Notes: a model not told the origin generated them from the letters alone. A stretch of 13,303 bases of DNA from Spirochaetaceae bacterium (GCA_030643345.1 DAOWMA010000015.1:1-13303), one strand, 5' to 3'; shown: positions 7,314-12,703, counted from the first letter of the stretch. A program made the numbers and translations.

Positions 7314-8168
7314 ATGACATTTAATGAATTACCGCAAAAAATCAGGTCTCATATGGAATCGCTTATCAGATCATCAGAAATGCCTGACAATGAAGAATTC
7401 CGTAATCTCCTGGCAGATATATGGGACAGAAAATGCGGCCTTTTTGAACAGCAGACCAAAATTCTAAACATGGATATTGTCAATGGCATTGAGGCAAACG
7501 ATCGAAGAGGAATAATTGTTATGACCTATTCAGGTTCTATTGTCAGTATCGGACCAAAAGAAGAAGCAAGGGAAGTTGAGTACGCCAGTATACACCTGAG
7601 AAGTGATGTTCCAAAAACAATTTCTATTGTTGATACGGACCTTGCAGGAAGCGTTCATATTGGTGAGGCTGTCAGGTTCAGGACAGGTCAGCTGAAACAA
7701 ACTTCAGCAGCCTATATGATTGCTGTATGCGATGCCTCTGTCGATACAGCGGACCAGAAAGAACGTATCAGGGAAGGAACAATTTTTCTAACCAACGGTT
7801 TCATGAAGATAAACAGAAGTATTCATATTGATAAAACAAGTGTTCCGGAACAGTTTACCTCTAAATCCATGACCAGGTACATTGCCAAGAGGTATAACAT
7901 AACAGGAGCTTTAGCAAAAGAGATTCTGGATGATTATACTCTGCTTATCGAAACAGGGATGATGCTTGGGGAAAGTGTTCCTCTTGGTAGAATAGGTCGT
8001 CTTTCATTAAAAAGAAAAGAAGCCCAGAAAGCAAGGATCATCCGGCACCCTGAGACTGGAGAAGAGATAACTGTAAAAGCAAAACCTCCTACATCTGTCC
8101 CAAAAATTTCCTTCAGCAAGTATATAAAGGAAAAAGCCGGTGCTGTTGGTGAGGATACGATGGTTTAG
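7314..8168 (+). CDS. Fusion of a conserved unknown domain to a C-terminal HU/IHF-like DNA-binding domain
   Basis: A 284-residue protein. Residues about 1-140 are paralogous to the 6621-7151 product: MTYSGSIVSIGP (70-81), VEYASIHLRSDVPKT (88-102), HIGEAVRFRTGQLKQTSAAY (115-134). Residues about 183-273 look like an HU/IHF-family domain: SMTRYIAKRYNITGALAKEI resembles the N-terminal helices, and GRIGRLSLKRKEAQKARIIR then HPETGEEITVKAKPPTSVP resembles the beta arms, with a KISFSKYIKEK tail. HU proteins are usually about 90 residues alone, so this is a fusion. The ATG follows AGGGGGG by 7 nt. It is likely a cytoplasmic or nucleoid DNA-binding protein that uses the N-terminal domain for partners or ligand. 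The HU assignment is fairly sure; the N-terminal function is unknown. Confidence 0.85.
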   Translation: MTFNELPQKIRSHMESLIRSSEMPDNEEFRNLLADIWDRKCGLFEQQTKILNMDIVNGIEANDRRGIIVMTYSGSIVSIGPKEEAREVEYASIHLRSDVPKTISIVDTDLAGSVHIGEAVRFRTGQLKQTSAAYMIAVCDASVDTADQKERIREGTIFLTNGFMKINRSIHIDKTSVPEQFTSKSMTRYIAKRYNITGALAKEILDDYTLLIETGMMLGESVPLGRIGRLSLKRKEAQKARIIRHPETGEEITVKAKPPTSVPKISFSKYIKEKAGAVGEDTMV

Positions 8169-8194
8169 AAGTTCCATTTTCGTAATTTGGGCGG

Positions 8195-8226
8195 CCGGGC
8201 GGGCTATCCGCTCCAATTCCTCCCGG
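8195..8226. repeat. GC-rich imperfect hairpin just after the HU-fusion gene
   Basis: The arms CCGGGCGG (8195-8202) and CCTCCCGG (8219-8226) pair in 7 of 8 positions around a 16-base loop. It lies 27 nt after the stop codon and is far richer in GC than its surroundings. There is no T-run after it, so it is not a standard intrinsic terminator. It may be a transcript-end barrier or part of the neighbouring repeat. Confidence 0.35.
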
Positions 8227-8241
8227 ATTGTTTAACGGAAC

Positions 8242-8292
8242 CACATTTTGTCTAGCTGGGTACAGACAAGACATGCCTTGTCTCTATGACAC
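8242..8292 (+). repeat. Palindromic repeat family 2, copy 1
   Basis: A CACATTTTGT lead is followed by GTACAGAC and a palindrome with arms AGACAAG (8264-8270) and CTTGTCT (8277-8283), then CTATGACAC. An inverted copy with the same lead and flanks but a different palindrome core lies at 12561-12611. Short imperfect palindromes of this GTA-GAGAC...GTCTC-TAC kind occur dispersed in several bacterial groups; that statement is from memory and not checked. Confidence 0.6.
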
Positions 8293-8379
8293 ATACATTC
8301 ACGGTCCGGGATTTTCTCTTCTATCCCTGCCGCGTGTCTGACTTTTGCTGCCTCTCAGCATCCAGGCAGGTTGCATATC

Positions 8380-8505
8380 AGGAGGAGAACGAAGGGCTTC
8401 ACCCCTCGTTGAGAAATGCATCGCCCCTTCGGGGCTGAAGAGTTATTGAAAATCTGAGGATTTTTTTATTTTTCTTTTTTCACGGAAACCTCCGTCCCCT
8501 ATTTT
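8380..8505. mobile_element. MITE-like gene-less copy of the RAYT element (copy A)
   Basis: The left end matches the RAYT element's left end at 10781 across about 60 bp, with hairpins at 8388-8410 (AACGAAGGG/CCCCTCGTT, one mismatch) and 8423-8435 (GCCCC-TTC-GGGGC). The right end, AAATCTGAGGATTTTTTT then ACCTCCGTCCCC (8488-8499), matches the element's right end at 11411-11456. The gene between is absent, giving about 126 bp. This is the expected form of a non-autonomous derivative moved by the transposase encoded at 10879-11379; movement itself is inferred. Confidence 0.7.
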
Positions 8506-8515
8506 AAGGTAACCG

Positions 8516-8581
8516 CCTGACCACATAAATGATTTGACTAATTCACTCCTTGCCCAATAGGTAAACATTTATGTGCTCAGG
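8516..8581. repeat. Long inverted repeat between copy A and mtnP
   Basis: CCTGACCACATAAATG (8516-8531) pairs with CATTTATGTGCTCAGG (8566-8581) in 15 of 16 positions, with a 34-base loop. It begins 10 bases after the end of copy A. It could be the transcribed hairpin of a leader, a terminator barrier, or the paired ends of a tiny separate element. There is no T-run directly after it. Confidence 0.55.
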
Positions 8582-8602
8582 TTTTCAGGATTATATCAGG
8601 GG

Positions 8603-8631
8603 AATACTACTGCTGAGTATTTAATTTTTTT
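8603..8631 (+). terminator. Weak terminator-like hairpin with T-run upstream of mtnP
   Basis: AATACT (8603-8608) and AGTATT (8616-8621) form a 6-bp stem with a 7-base loop, followed closely by a run of eight T (8624-8631). The stem is AT-rich, so stability is low. It could end transcription arriving from the left before mtnP. Confidence 0.3.
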
Positions 8632-8650
8632 AATAAATATGTTTTAATAT

Positions 8651-8679
8651 TTGAATAAAGATATTCATAAACATATTAG
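8651..8679 (+). promoter_or_regulatory. Candidate sigma-70 type promoter of mtnP
   Basis: TTGAAT (8651-8656) and TATTAG (8674-8679) are separated by exactly 17 bp, each matching four of six consensus positions, about 40 nt upstream of the mtnP start codon. The surroundings are very AT-rich, which raises the chance of accidental matches. Confidence 0.4.
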
Positions 8680-8697
8680 ATATACATAAACATATTA
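8666..8697. repeat. Two 13-bp direct repeats overlapping the mtnP promoter
   Basis: CATAAACATATTA occurs at 8666-8678 and again at 8685-8697, a 19-bp period, with the first copy covering the proposed -10 box and the second the expected transcription start. A related inverted sequence, AAATATGTTTTA, lies just upstream at 8636-8647. Such spacing could be a repressor operator, or simply AT-rich duplication. Confidence 0.45.
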
Positions 8698-8719
8698 AAC
8701 AATTGAGAGGTAGTATTGT

Positions 8720-9466
8720 ATGGTAAAAATCGGAATTATTGGGGGAAGCGGGCTGGATAATCCTGATATTATTTATGATAGTAAAGACATCTCTATGAAT
8801 ACCCCTTTCGGAGAACCAACCTCTCCATTAAAGGAAGGATCAATTAACGGGGTTAATGTTGTGATTTTAGCGAGACATGGAAGAGAACATATAATACCTC
8901 CAACTCAGGTTAATTACAGGGCAAATATTCATGCTTTAAAAGATGTAGGCTGCACTCATATAATTGCAACAACAGCAGTCGGTTCTCTCCGCGAGGAGAT
9001 AAAAAGGGGAGATTTTGTAATCCTTGATCAGTTTATTGATTTCACAAGGCATAGAGCAGTAACATTTCATGAGAAATTTAAACCGCACAAACCTATTCAT
9101 ACCCCTATGGCCGAGCCTTTTTCAAAGGAACTCAGAGATATTCTGATTGAAACTGCTGAGGAACGCAAGCTCTCTTTTCATAAAACAGGTACAGTAATAA
9201 CTATTGAAGGTCCCAGATTTTCAACAAAGGCTGAATCGAAAATGTTCAGAATATGGGGTGCGGATGTAATAAACATGTCCATTGCTCCTGAAGCAGCTCT
9301 TGCTAATGAGGCAGACATTCCGTATGCAGGAATAGCAATGAGCACAGATTATGACTGCTGGAAAGAGGATGAGGCGCCTGTAAGCTGGGAAGAGGTTCTA
9401 AAGGTTTTTAACCTGAATGTAGAGAAAATAAAGGATTTCTTAATAGCAGCTATCTCAAAGGTTTAA
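8720..9466 (+). CDS. mtnP: S-methyl-5'-thioadenosine phosphorylase
   Basis: A cytoplasmic nucleoside phosphorylase that splits methylthioadenosine with phosphate to adenine and methylthioribose-1-phosphate, recycling the by-product of polyamine synthesis and related SAM-using reactions. The 248 residues show the MTAP signature in order: IIGGSGLD (6-13), ARHGREH (51-57), NYRANIHALK, TTAVGSLREE (84-93), HTPMAEPFSKELR, TIEGPRFSTKAES (161-173), GADVINMSIAPEAALA (180-195) and MSTDYDCWKEDE (207-218). The Asp210/Asp212 pair and the NM-S/T motif favour 6-aminopurine (MTA) over inosine/guanosine substrates. NMSIAPEAA replaces the commoner NMTTVPEVV, and the protein is shorter than many members (about 270-290). 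GAGAGG lies 9 nt before the ATG. It stands alone, with no other methionine-salvage gene next to it. Confidence 0.93.
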   Translation: MVKIGIIGGSGLDNPDIIYDSKDISMNTPFGEPTSPLKEGSINGVNVVILARHGREHIIPPTQVNYRANIHALKDVGCTHIIATTAVGSLREEIKRGDFVILDQFIDFTRHRAVTFHEKFKPHKPIHTPMAEPFSKELRDILIETAEERKLSFHKTGTVITIEGPRFSTKAESKMFRIWGADVINMSIAPEAALANEADIPYAGIAMSTDYDCWKEDEAPVSWEEVLKVFNLNVEKIKDFLIAAISKV

Positions 9467-9543
9467 TTTGTAAATATTATTTATGCAGTTATAGAGGCTA
9501 TGGATGCTTATATTAAAAGTTATTTAAATCATGGAATTCTTTC

Positions 9544-9564
9544 TGTGAATGCACCTCCGTCCCT
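9544..9564 (+). repeat. 21-bp direct repeat, left copy, with RAYT end motif
   Basis: TGTGAATGCACCTCCGTCCCT matches 10304-10324 in 20 of 21 positions and contains the CCTCCGTCCC motif seen at the right ends of the RAYT element and its derivatives. It stands without the rest of the element. The two copies bracket the DUF433/DUF5615 pair in the same orientation. The rest of 9467-9663 is AT-rich with no gene; from the mtnP stop a 33-codon stretch stays open in the mtnP frame but looks like no known protein. Confidence 0.65.
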
Positions 9565-9663
9565 CTAATTGAATTGTCATATTTTACCTTATATCTATTA
9601 GTATAAGACTGATAATATATATCTATAAGATGTTACCTATTTATAGAGATAGAAGGAGGCACT

Positions 9664-9900
9664 ATGGAATTCCCTGGATTAGATCGGATTACTATGAACC
9701 CGGATATTATGGGTAGGAAACCATGTATAAGGGGTATGAGAATTACTGTAGGTACAATTACAGGACTTGTGGCTTCGGGTATTTCTTTTCAGGAAATTAT
9801 CAACTTATATCCTTATTTGGAAGAGGAGGATATTAAATCTGCACTCTCTTATGCAACCTGGAGATCGGAAGAATATGATTTAGTTCTTCAGGTATCATGA
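9664..9900 (+). CDS. DUF433 family antitoxin-like protein
   Basis: A 78-residue protein with the full DUF433 pattern: DRITMNPDIMGRKPCIRGMRITVGTI near the N-terminus (canonical RITxNPxIxxGKPxIRGTRI), a helix with ASGISFQEIINLYPYL, and EEDIKSALSYATWRSEEYD. DUF433 proteins are small, often helix-turn-helix, and are commonly encoded directly upstream of PIN-like DUF5615 proteins as presumed antitoxins. AGGAGG precedes the ATG by 4 nt. Its stop overlaps the next gene's start (ATGA), typical of such pairs. This gene looks intact while its partner is broken, so it may now be an orphan antitoxin or on its way to loss. Confidence 0.88.
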   Translation: MEFPGLDRITMNPDIMGRKPCIRGMRITVGTITGLVASGISFQEIINLYPYLEEEDIKSALSYATWRSEEYDLVLQVS

Positions 9901-10270
9901 AAATTGTTTTAGATATGAATCTCTCTCCTTCATGGATTTCTTATTTAGGAACTCATGGACATGAAGTTAAGCATTGGAGTGATATTGGTAATATATGTGC
10001 ACCTGATAGAGAAATTATGGAGTGGGCACGAGATAATGAATATATTTTTTTACCCATGATTTGGATTTCAGTGCGCTCCTATTTGTTACAAATGCAGTTG
10101 CTCCAAGTGTTATTCAAATACGAGCTCAGGATATCCGACCTGAAAGTGTGGGAACAAGTGTTCTGCTTGCTATTCAAAAGGCAGAACAGGATCTATAAAA
10201 AGGTGCCTTAGTTACAATTGATCCCAGAAAAAATCGAATAAGACTGTTGCCGTTAAAACAGAATAATTAA
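9897..10270 (+). pseudogene. Decayed DUF5615 PIN-like toxin gene (frameshift plus nonsense codon)
   Basis: The first 52 codons encode a typical DUF5615 start, MKIVLDMNLSPSWISYLGTH ... APDREIMEWARDNEYIFL, with the acidic residue near the N-terminus. At about 10052, after a T-run, one base appears to be missing: if one A is added, the next frame reads THDLDFSALLFVTN then PSVIQIRAQDIRPESVGTSV, the expected family continuation (THDLDF being a conserved active-site region). That frame meets TAA at 10196-10198, then continues in the same frame as KGALVTIDPRKNRIRLLPLK to TAA at 10268-10270. Read without correction the product is 104 residues and loses the second conserved half. Two independent lesions argue for real decay over one sequencing error. 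Overlaps the DUF433 gene by 4 nt. Confidence 0.85.
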
Positions 10271-10303
10271 AGGCATTTTTTTGTTCTAATTTTTGAATAA
10301 TTA

Positions 10304-10343
10304 TGTGAATGTACCTCCGTCCCTATATTTCGTCCCTATATTT
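10304..10343 (+). repeat. 21-bp direct repeat, right copy, followed by a 13-bp tandem duplication
   Basis: TGTGAATGTACCTCCGTCCCT (10304-10324) matches 9544-9564 with one difference. The end motif then runs into a tandem duplication of CGTCCCTATATTT (10318-10330 and 10331-10343). A comparable tandem duplication follows the right end of the RAYT element at 11451-11470. Confidence 0.65.
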
Positions 10344-10345
10344 AA

Positions 10346-10483
10346 ATCTCAAAGAAATTCGGGGTATCTGAGAATGACCGCTTATTGATATCGGGAATAG
10401 AAGATAAGAGCAAATTGAATCTTGCCCTGGATGAGATTCTTTTTGCTGAATCTAAAGATGTGCTTTTGGAGATTTTGAGATAG
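10346..10483 (+). pseudogene. Relict 3' end of an unidentified gene
   Basis: After an in-frame TAA at 10343, 45 codons stay open to a TAG at 10481-10483 and read as a plausible protein tail: ISKKFGVSENDRLLISGIED then KSKLNLALDEILFAESKDVL and LEILR. The composition is protein-like and lacks a start codon or ribosome site. The shape (xKKFG, charged helix, L.LALDEIL.AES) resembles the C-terminal helix region of Rpn/DUF4351 nuclease-transposase proteins; that is a weak resemblance from memory. The reverse-strand reading frame over this region looks like a shadow. Confidence 0.35.
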
Positions 10484-10510
10484 GGGTAAACTTTTGTTTT
10501 AATCCTTCCT

Positions 10511-10637
10511 GAAGAACGAAGGGCTCCACCCCTCGTTGAGAAATAGAGCACCCCTTCGGGGCTGAAGATTTGTATTACTGTTTCAAAATCTGATATTTTT
10601 TTCTTCCCAGCACTTGAAGTTCCTCCGTCAATATTTT
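10511..10637. mobile_element. MITE-like gene-less copy of the RAYT element (copy B)
   Basis: The left part (10511-10570) matches copy A and the RAYT left end with few changes, keeping both hairpins (AACGAAGGG/CCCCTCGTT and CCCC-TTC-GGGG). The right part, TTTCAAAATCTGATATTTTTTT and ACTTGAAGTTCCTCCGTCAA, matches the RAYT right end but the final CCCC has changed to CAA. It is about 127 bp, almost the same length as copy A. The degraded end suggests an older or inactive copy. Confidence 0.65.
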
Positions 10638-10667
10638 CAGGAAAGCAAACTCTCCACAAGTATTGCT

Positions 10668-10710
10668 GTCCCCTATTTTGGGATAAGCCCCGAAGGGGTG
10701 TAATATTTTA
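10668..10710. repeat. Partial, rearranged pieces of the RAYT end sequences
   Basis: GTCCCCTATTTT (10668-10679) equals the outer edge of copy A's right end. It is followed by GCCCCGAAGGGGTGTAATATTT (10687-10708), which is the reverse complement of the second left-end hairpin with its flank (compare AAATACTACGCCCCTTCGGGG at 10814). This is a scrambled, inverted fragment between copies B and C. The rest of 10711-10780 shows nothing I can name. Confidence 0.5.
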
Positions 10711-10780
10711 ACACAGAGCAAAGGGCTGATGAAGGTTTGGAAAGAGATCGTCTTTTTATATTTGAAGATTGTTTCTATGA

Positions 10781-11457
10781 GAGGAGAACGAAGGGCTCCA
10801 CCCCTCGTTGAGAAATACTACGCCCCTTCGGGGTTAAAGAATTGTTAAGAATTTGTTTTCCGGATTTTGATTATCTGATTACAGATCTGTTAATGCCATT
10901 CTTATGGAAATATCAGGAGGTTCGACTATATCAAAGATTCTGTGCTGAATAAACCACAAGGCACCATATAGATAGTCTTCGGGACTTTCTATCATTTCTG
11001 CTTTTACAGGATTGTTGCAGATATATCTGAAAGTAGCTAATAGTTGTTGAAAGCTCTCAATAATTTTACTTTTAAAGCGGTCAGACCAGACATGTCCGTT
11101 TATATTGAAATATTTATTATAGCACTTTGCGAATACGCTTAGTATCCACTGCATTATTTTAGATAAATTTTCACCTTTTCCAGGTTTAATAAGAAGGTGA
11201 ATGTGATTGTCCATTAGTACGAAGTTTTTAAGCTTAAAAGAGTACTTTTCTTTTGCTCTTTTTACTGTTTGAAGAAACATTTCTTTTATTACTTTAGATT
11301 CGAGAACAAACTCTCCACGATTTATTTTTGCAGTTACATGGTAATCTGCACCTGTTTGTAAGTATCTTGGCTTTCTCATATATACCAGTACTGGCAAATT
11401 TGCGCTGCTGCTTCAAAATCTGAGGATTTTTTTCTTCAAGTACCTCCGTCCCCAAAT
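10781..11457 (-). mobile_element. RAYT/IS200-like element with one transposase gene and hairpin ends
   Basis: One end (10781-10845) carries two hairpins: AACGAAGGG/CCCCTCGTT at 10787-10809 and GCCCC-TTC-GGGGT at 10822-10834. The other end (11411-11456) carries CTTCAAAATCTGAGGATTTT and ACCTCCGTCCCC (11442-11453). Between them is the transposase gene on the minus strand. There are no long terminal inverted repeats, as expected for HUH single-strand transposases. Boundaries are inferred from where similarity to copies A and B starts and stops, so each could be off by a few bases. The element abuts the 3' end of the CsgG/PEGA gene. Confidence 0.7.
10879..11379 (-). CDS. REP-associated tyrosine transposase (RAYT, Y1/HUH superfamily)
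   Basis: The start ATG 11379 (MRKPRYLQTGADYHVTAKIN) was chosen because RAYT proteins usually begin with this short lead; a TTG at 11397 in frame is the alternative, and neither has a good ribosome site. The 166-residue product shows the HUH motif MDNHIHLLIKP with His59 and His61, the GHVWSDRFKSKII block (95-107) and the candidate nucleophile Tyr119 in FRYICNNPVKAEMI. RAYTs are single-copy, domesticated-looking relatives of IS200 TnpA that nick single-stranded hairpin ends and are associated with palindromic REP sequences. The key residues are intact, so it may be active. Nearby copies A and B have its end sequences, so they are likely substrates. Confidence 0.9.
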   Translation of the reverse strand: MRKPRYLQTGADYHVTAKINRGEFVLESKVIKEMFLQTVKRAKEKYSFKLKNFVLMDNHIHLLIKPGKGENLSKIMQWILSVFAKCYNKYFNINGHVWSDRFKSKIIESFQQLLATFRYICNNPVKAEMIESPEDYLYGALWFIQHRIFDIVEPPDISIRMALTDL

Positions 11458-12518
11458 TTGCCCAAATTTGAAAGGGTGATATTACCCCTTCTGTTTAGTG
11501 GATTTGAAACACCGGAAGAATTAAATAATTCTGCTTTTATTCCACCTGGAATAGTATACTGCAGAAATCCATATGGTTTGGGTTCCACTTCTGCACTTAT
11601 AGTCTTATTTGCAATAATTGATACATCTCCATCCCAGTAATAACCATCTTTTTCCAGAACAAGATCATGCACCCCAACAGTAATATCCGGGAAAAACCCC
11701 GTTCCAGGCTCGCCCATAAAAGCATCATCAAGGTAAACATTAATATCTTTTATGGTGGACTTAATTAACAAATTACCATAGGTTTCATTTAAGCGAATTT
11801 CCAAAGAGTTGGTTTTGTCTGTTATTCTGGTTTCAAGAACACCATATAAATTACCCTTTTTTGCCTCTATCCGGATATTCCCCACAGGGACACCCTCAAA
11901 AAGCCCCGGGCTTACTCCCCTGTTTACGCCGTTTATAAAGACCTCAGCTTCTGAAGGGTTTGTTTCTATAAAAATATCCCGGAACTCTTCCGCAACCTGG
12001 ATATTATCTCCTCTCGTATAGGTAAGACCGGCAAGTTTAAATGCCAGCAGTTCGGCAGCCTTTGTCATTTCTGCAAGGGAAGGGGTTTCCACATTATCTG
12101 CTCTTATATTGCTGCCCTGTTCCACATCTATTATTTTGGCATTTAATACAAACTTACCGTCTATGGTGGAAAGATCACCAAGAACAACCTGTTCTGCGGC
12201 TAATATTTTTCCAAATTCTATCGCACAGGCATCATCGGTACATCCTGTCAGAGTAAAAGCCTGGACCGATAGAATTTCATTAATCTGCTGCTGTTCTATT
12301 ACATTAAAACTGTTGGTTTTCACCAGACCCGTTTCAAAAAGCCCTGTAACTATCTGAGCATCATTCTTTGATACTCCAATGGGGTTAAAGGGCATAACTG
12401 CAATTCTTGGTTTGGATTGTTCTCCAAAAGTTGATAGAATAATTATAAAAGTTAGAAAAAAAACATATACAACACAGCAGCTATTCCAGTCAACAATCAC
12501 TATAAAATAAACAGCCAT
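11436..12518 (-). CDS. CsgG-like/PEGA-domain envelope protein, 3' end truncated by the RAYT element
   Basis: The N-terminal 33 residues include a strong hydrophobic segment (VVYVFFLTFIIILSTFG), a signal peptide or anchor. Residues about 37-165 resemble the CsgG/LpoB-type domain: RIAVMPFNPIGVS, FNVIEQQQINEIL, TGCTDDACAIEFGKILAAEQ and VVLGDLSTIDGKFVLNAKII. Two PEGA repeats follow (about 182-243, FIETNPSEAEVFINGVNRG; 248-312, LLIKSTIKDINVYLDDAFMG), then a third begins (PYGFLQYTIPGGIKAELFNS) and stops. The last codons, KFGDGGT plus TGA, are encoded by the RAYT right-end sequence, so the native C-terminus is lost. The ATG at 12518 has only AGG about 8 nt before it; GTG at codon 7 is an alternative. 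Such proteins act in the periplasm or outer envelope; partner unknown. Confidence 0.8.
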   Translation of the reverse strand: MAVYFIVIVDWNSCCVVYVFFLTFIIILSTFGEQSKPRIAVMPFNPIGVSKNDAQIVTGLFETGLVKTNSFNVIEQQQINEILSVQAFTLTGCTDDACAIEFGKILAAEQVVLGDLSTIDGKFVLNAKIIDVEQGSNIRADNVETPSLAEMTKAAELLAFKLAGLTYTRGDNIQVAEEFRDIFIETNPSEAEVFINGVNRGVSPGLFEGVPVGNIRIEAKKGNLYGVLETRITDKTNSLEIRLNETYGNLLIKSTIKDINVYLDDAFMGEPGTGFFPDITVGVHDLVLEKDGYYWDGDVSIIANKTISAEVEPKPYGFLQYTIPGGIKAELFNSSGVSNPLNRRGNITLSNLGKFGDGGT

Positions 12519-12560
12519 TATTCAACCTGTCAGGGATTGGAGGGGCGCCGCAGGCGGTTG

Positions 12561-12611
12561 GTCGTGTAGAGACGCAAGATCTTGCGTCTGTACGCACCAA
12601 AACAAAATGTG
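12561..12611 (-). repeat. Palindromic repeat family 2, copy 2 (inverted relative to copy 1)
   Basis: It contains a perfect 20-base palindrome, AGACGCAAGATCTTGCGTCT (12570-12589). Read on the minus strand it has the same flanks as 8242-8292: CACATTTTGT before, GTACAGAC at the left arm, GTCTCTA after. The palindrome interiors differ between copies but each stays self-complementary. It lies between the CsgG/PEGA gene and asnS; the rest of 12519-12738 shows no gene. Confidence 0.65.
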
Positions 12612-12703
12612 ATCTCTGTTTCCAATTCGGGGTGACAGCCATAATTCTAAAGGGAAATACTGCCGCAACCAGTTAAAATACAGCGAGGATACAACGGTTT
12701 AAT

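Larger units (their letters stand above)
8169..8719. other. 551-bp non-coding region packed with repeats and hairpins
   Basis: No supported gene was seen. In order it holds a GC-rich imperfect hairpin (8195-8226), a palindromic repeat (8242-8292), a MITE-like element (8380-8505), a long inverted repeat (8516-8581), a weak terminator-like hairpin (8603-8631) and the mtnP promoter with direct repeats (8651-8697). Nothing clear was found in 8293-8379 apart from a small CTGCC/GGCAG pairing near 8350. Confidence 0.7.

Noticed and set aside
8516..8581. SAM- or purine-type riboswitch upstream of mtnP
   Set aside because: The long hairpin shows no conserved core of any riboswitch class I can recall, and it lies upstream of the best promoter candidate, so it may not be in the transcript.
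9467..9565. 33-codon in-frame extension after the mtnP stop
   Set aside because: It continues past TAA and ends in the repeat motif; MTAP proteins already end near KV here, and the extension matches no known C-terminus.
9897..10211. Taking the 104-residue uninterrupted frame as the true DUF5615 product
   Set aside because: After residue 52 the sequence loses all family features, whereas the neighbouring frame carries them; a pseudogene is the better call.
10342..10659. Minus-strand open frame of 105 codons
   Set aside because: It spans MITE copy B and the antisense of a more protein-like plus-strand tail, has no ribosome site, and its product resembles nothing known.
8380..10845. Reading the repeated hairpin blocks as a CRISPR array
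   Set aside because: The copies are far apart, differ in flanks, and have no regular spacers or cas genes; they fit transposon ends.
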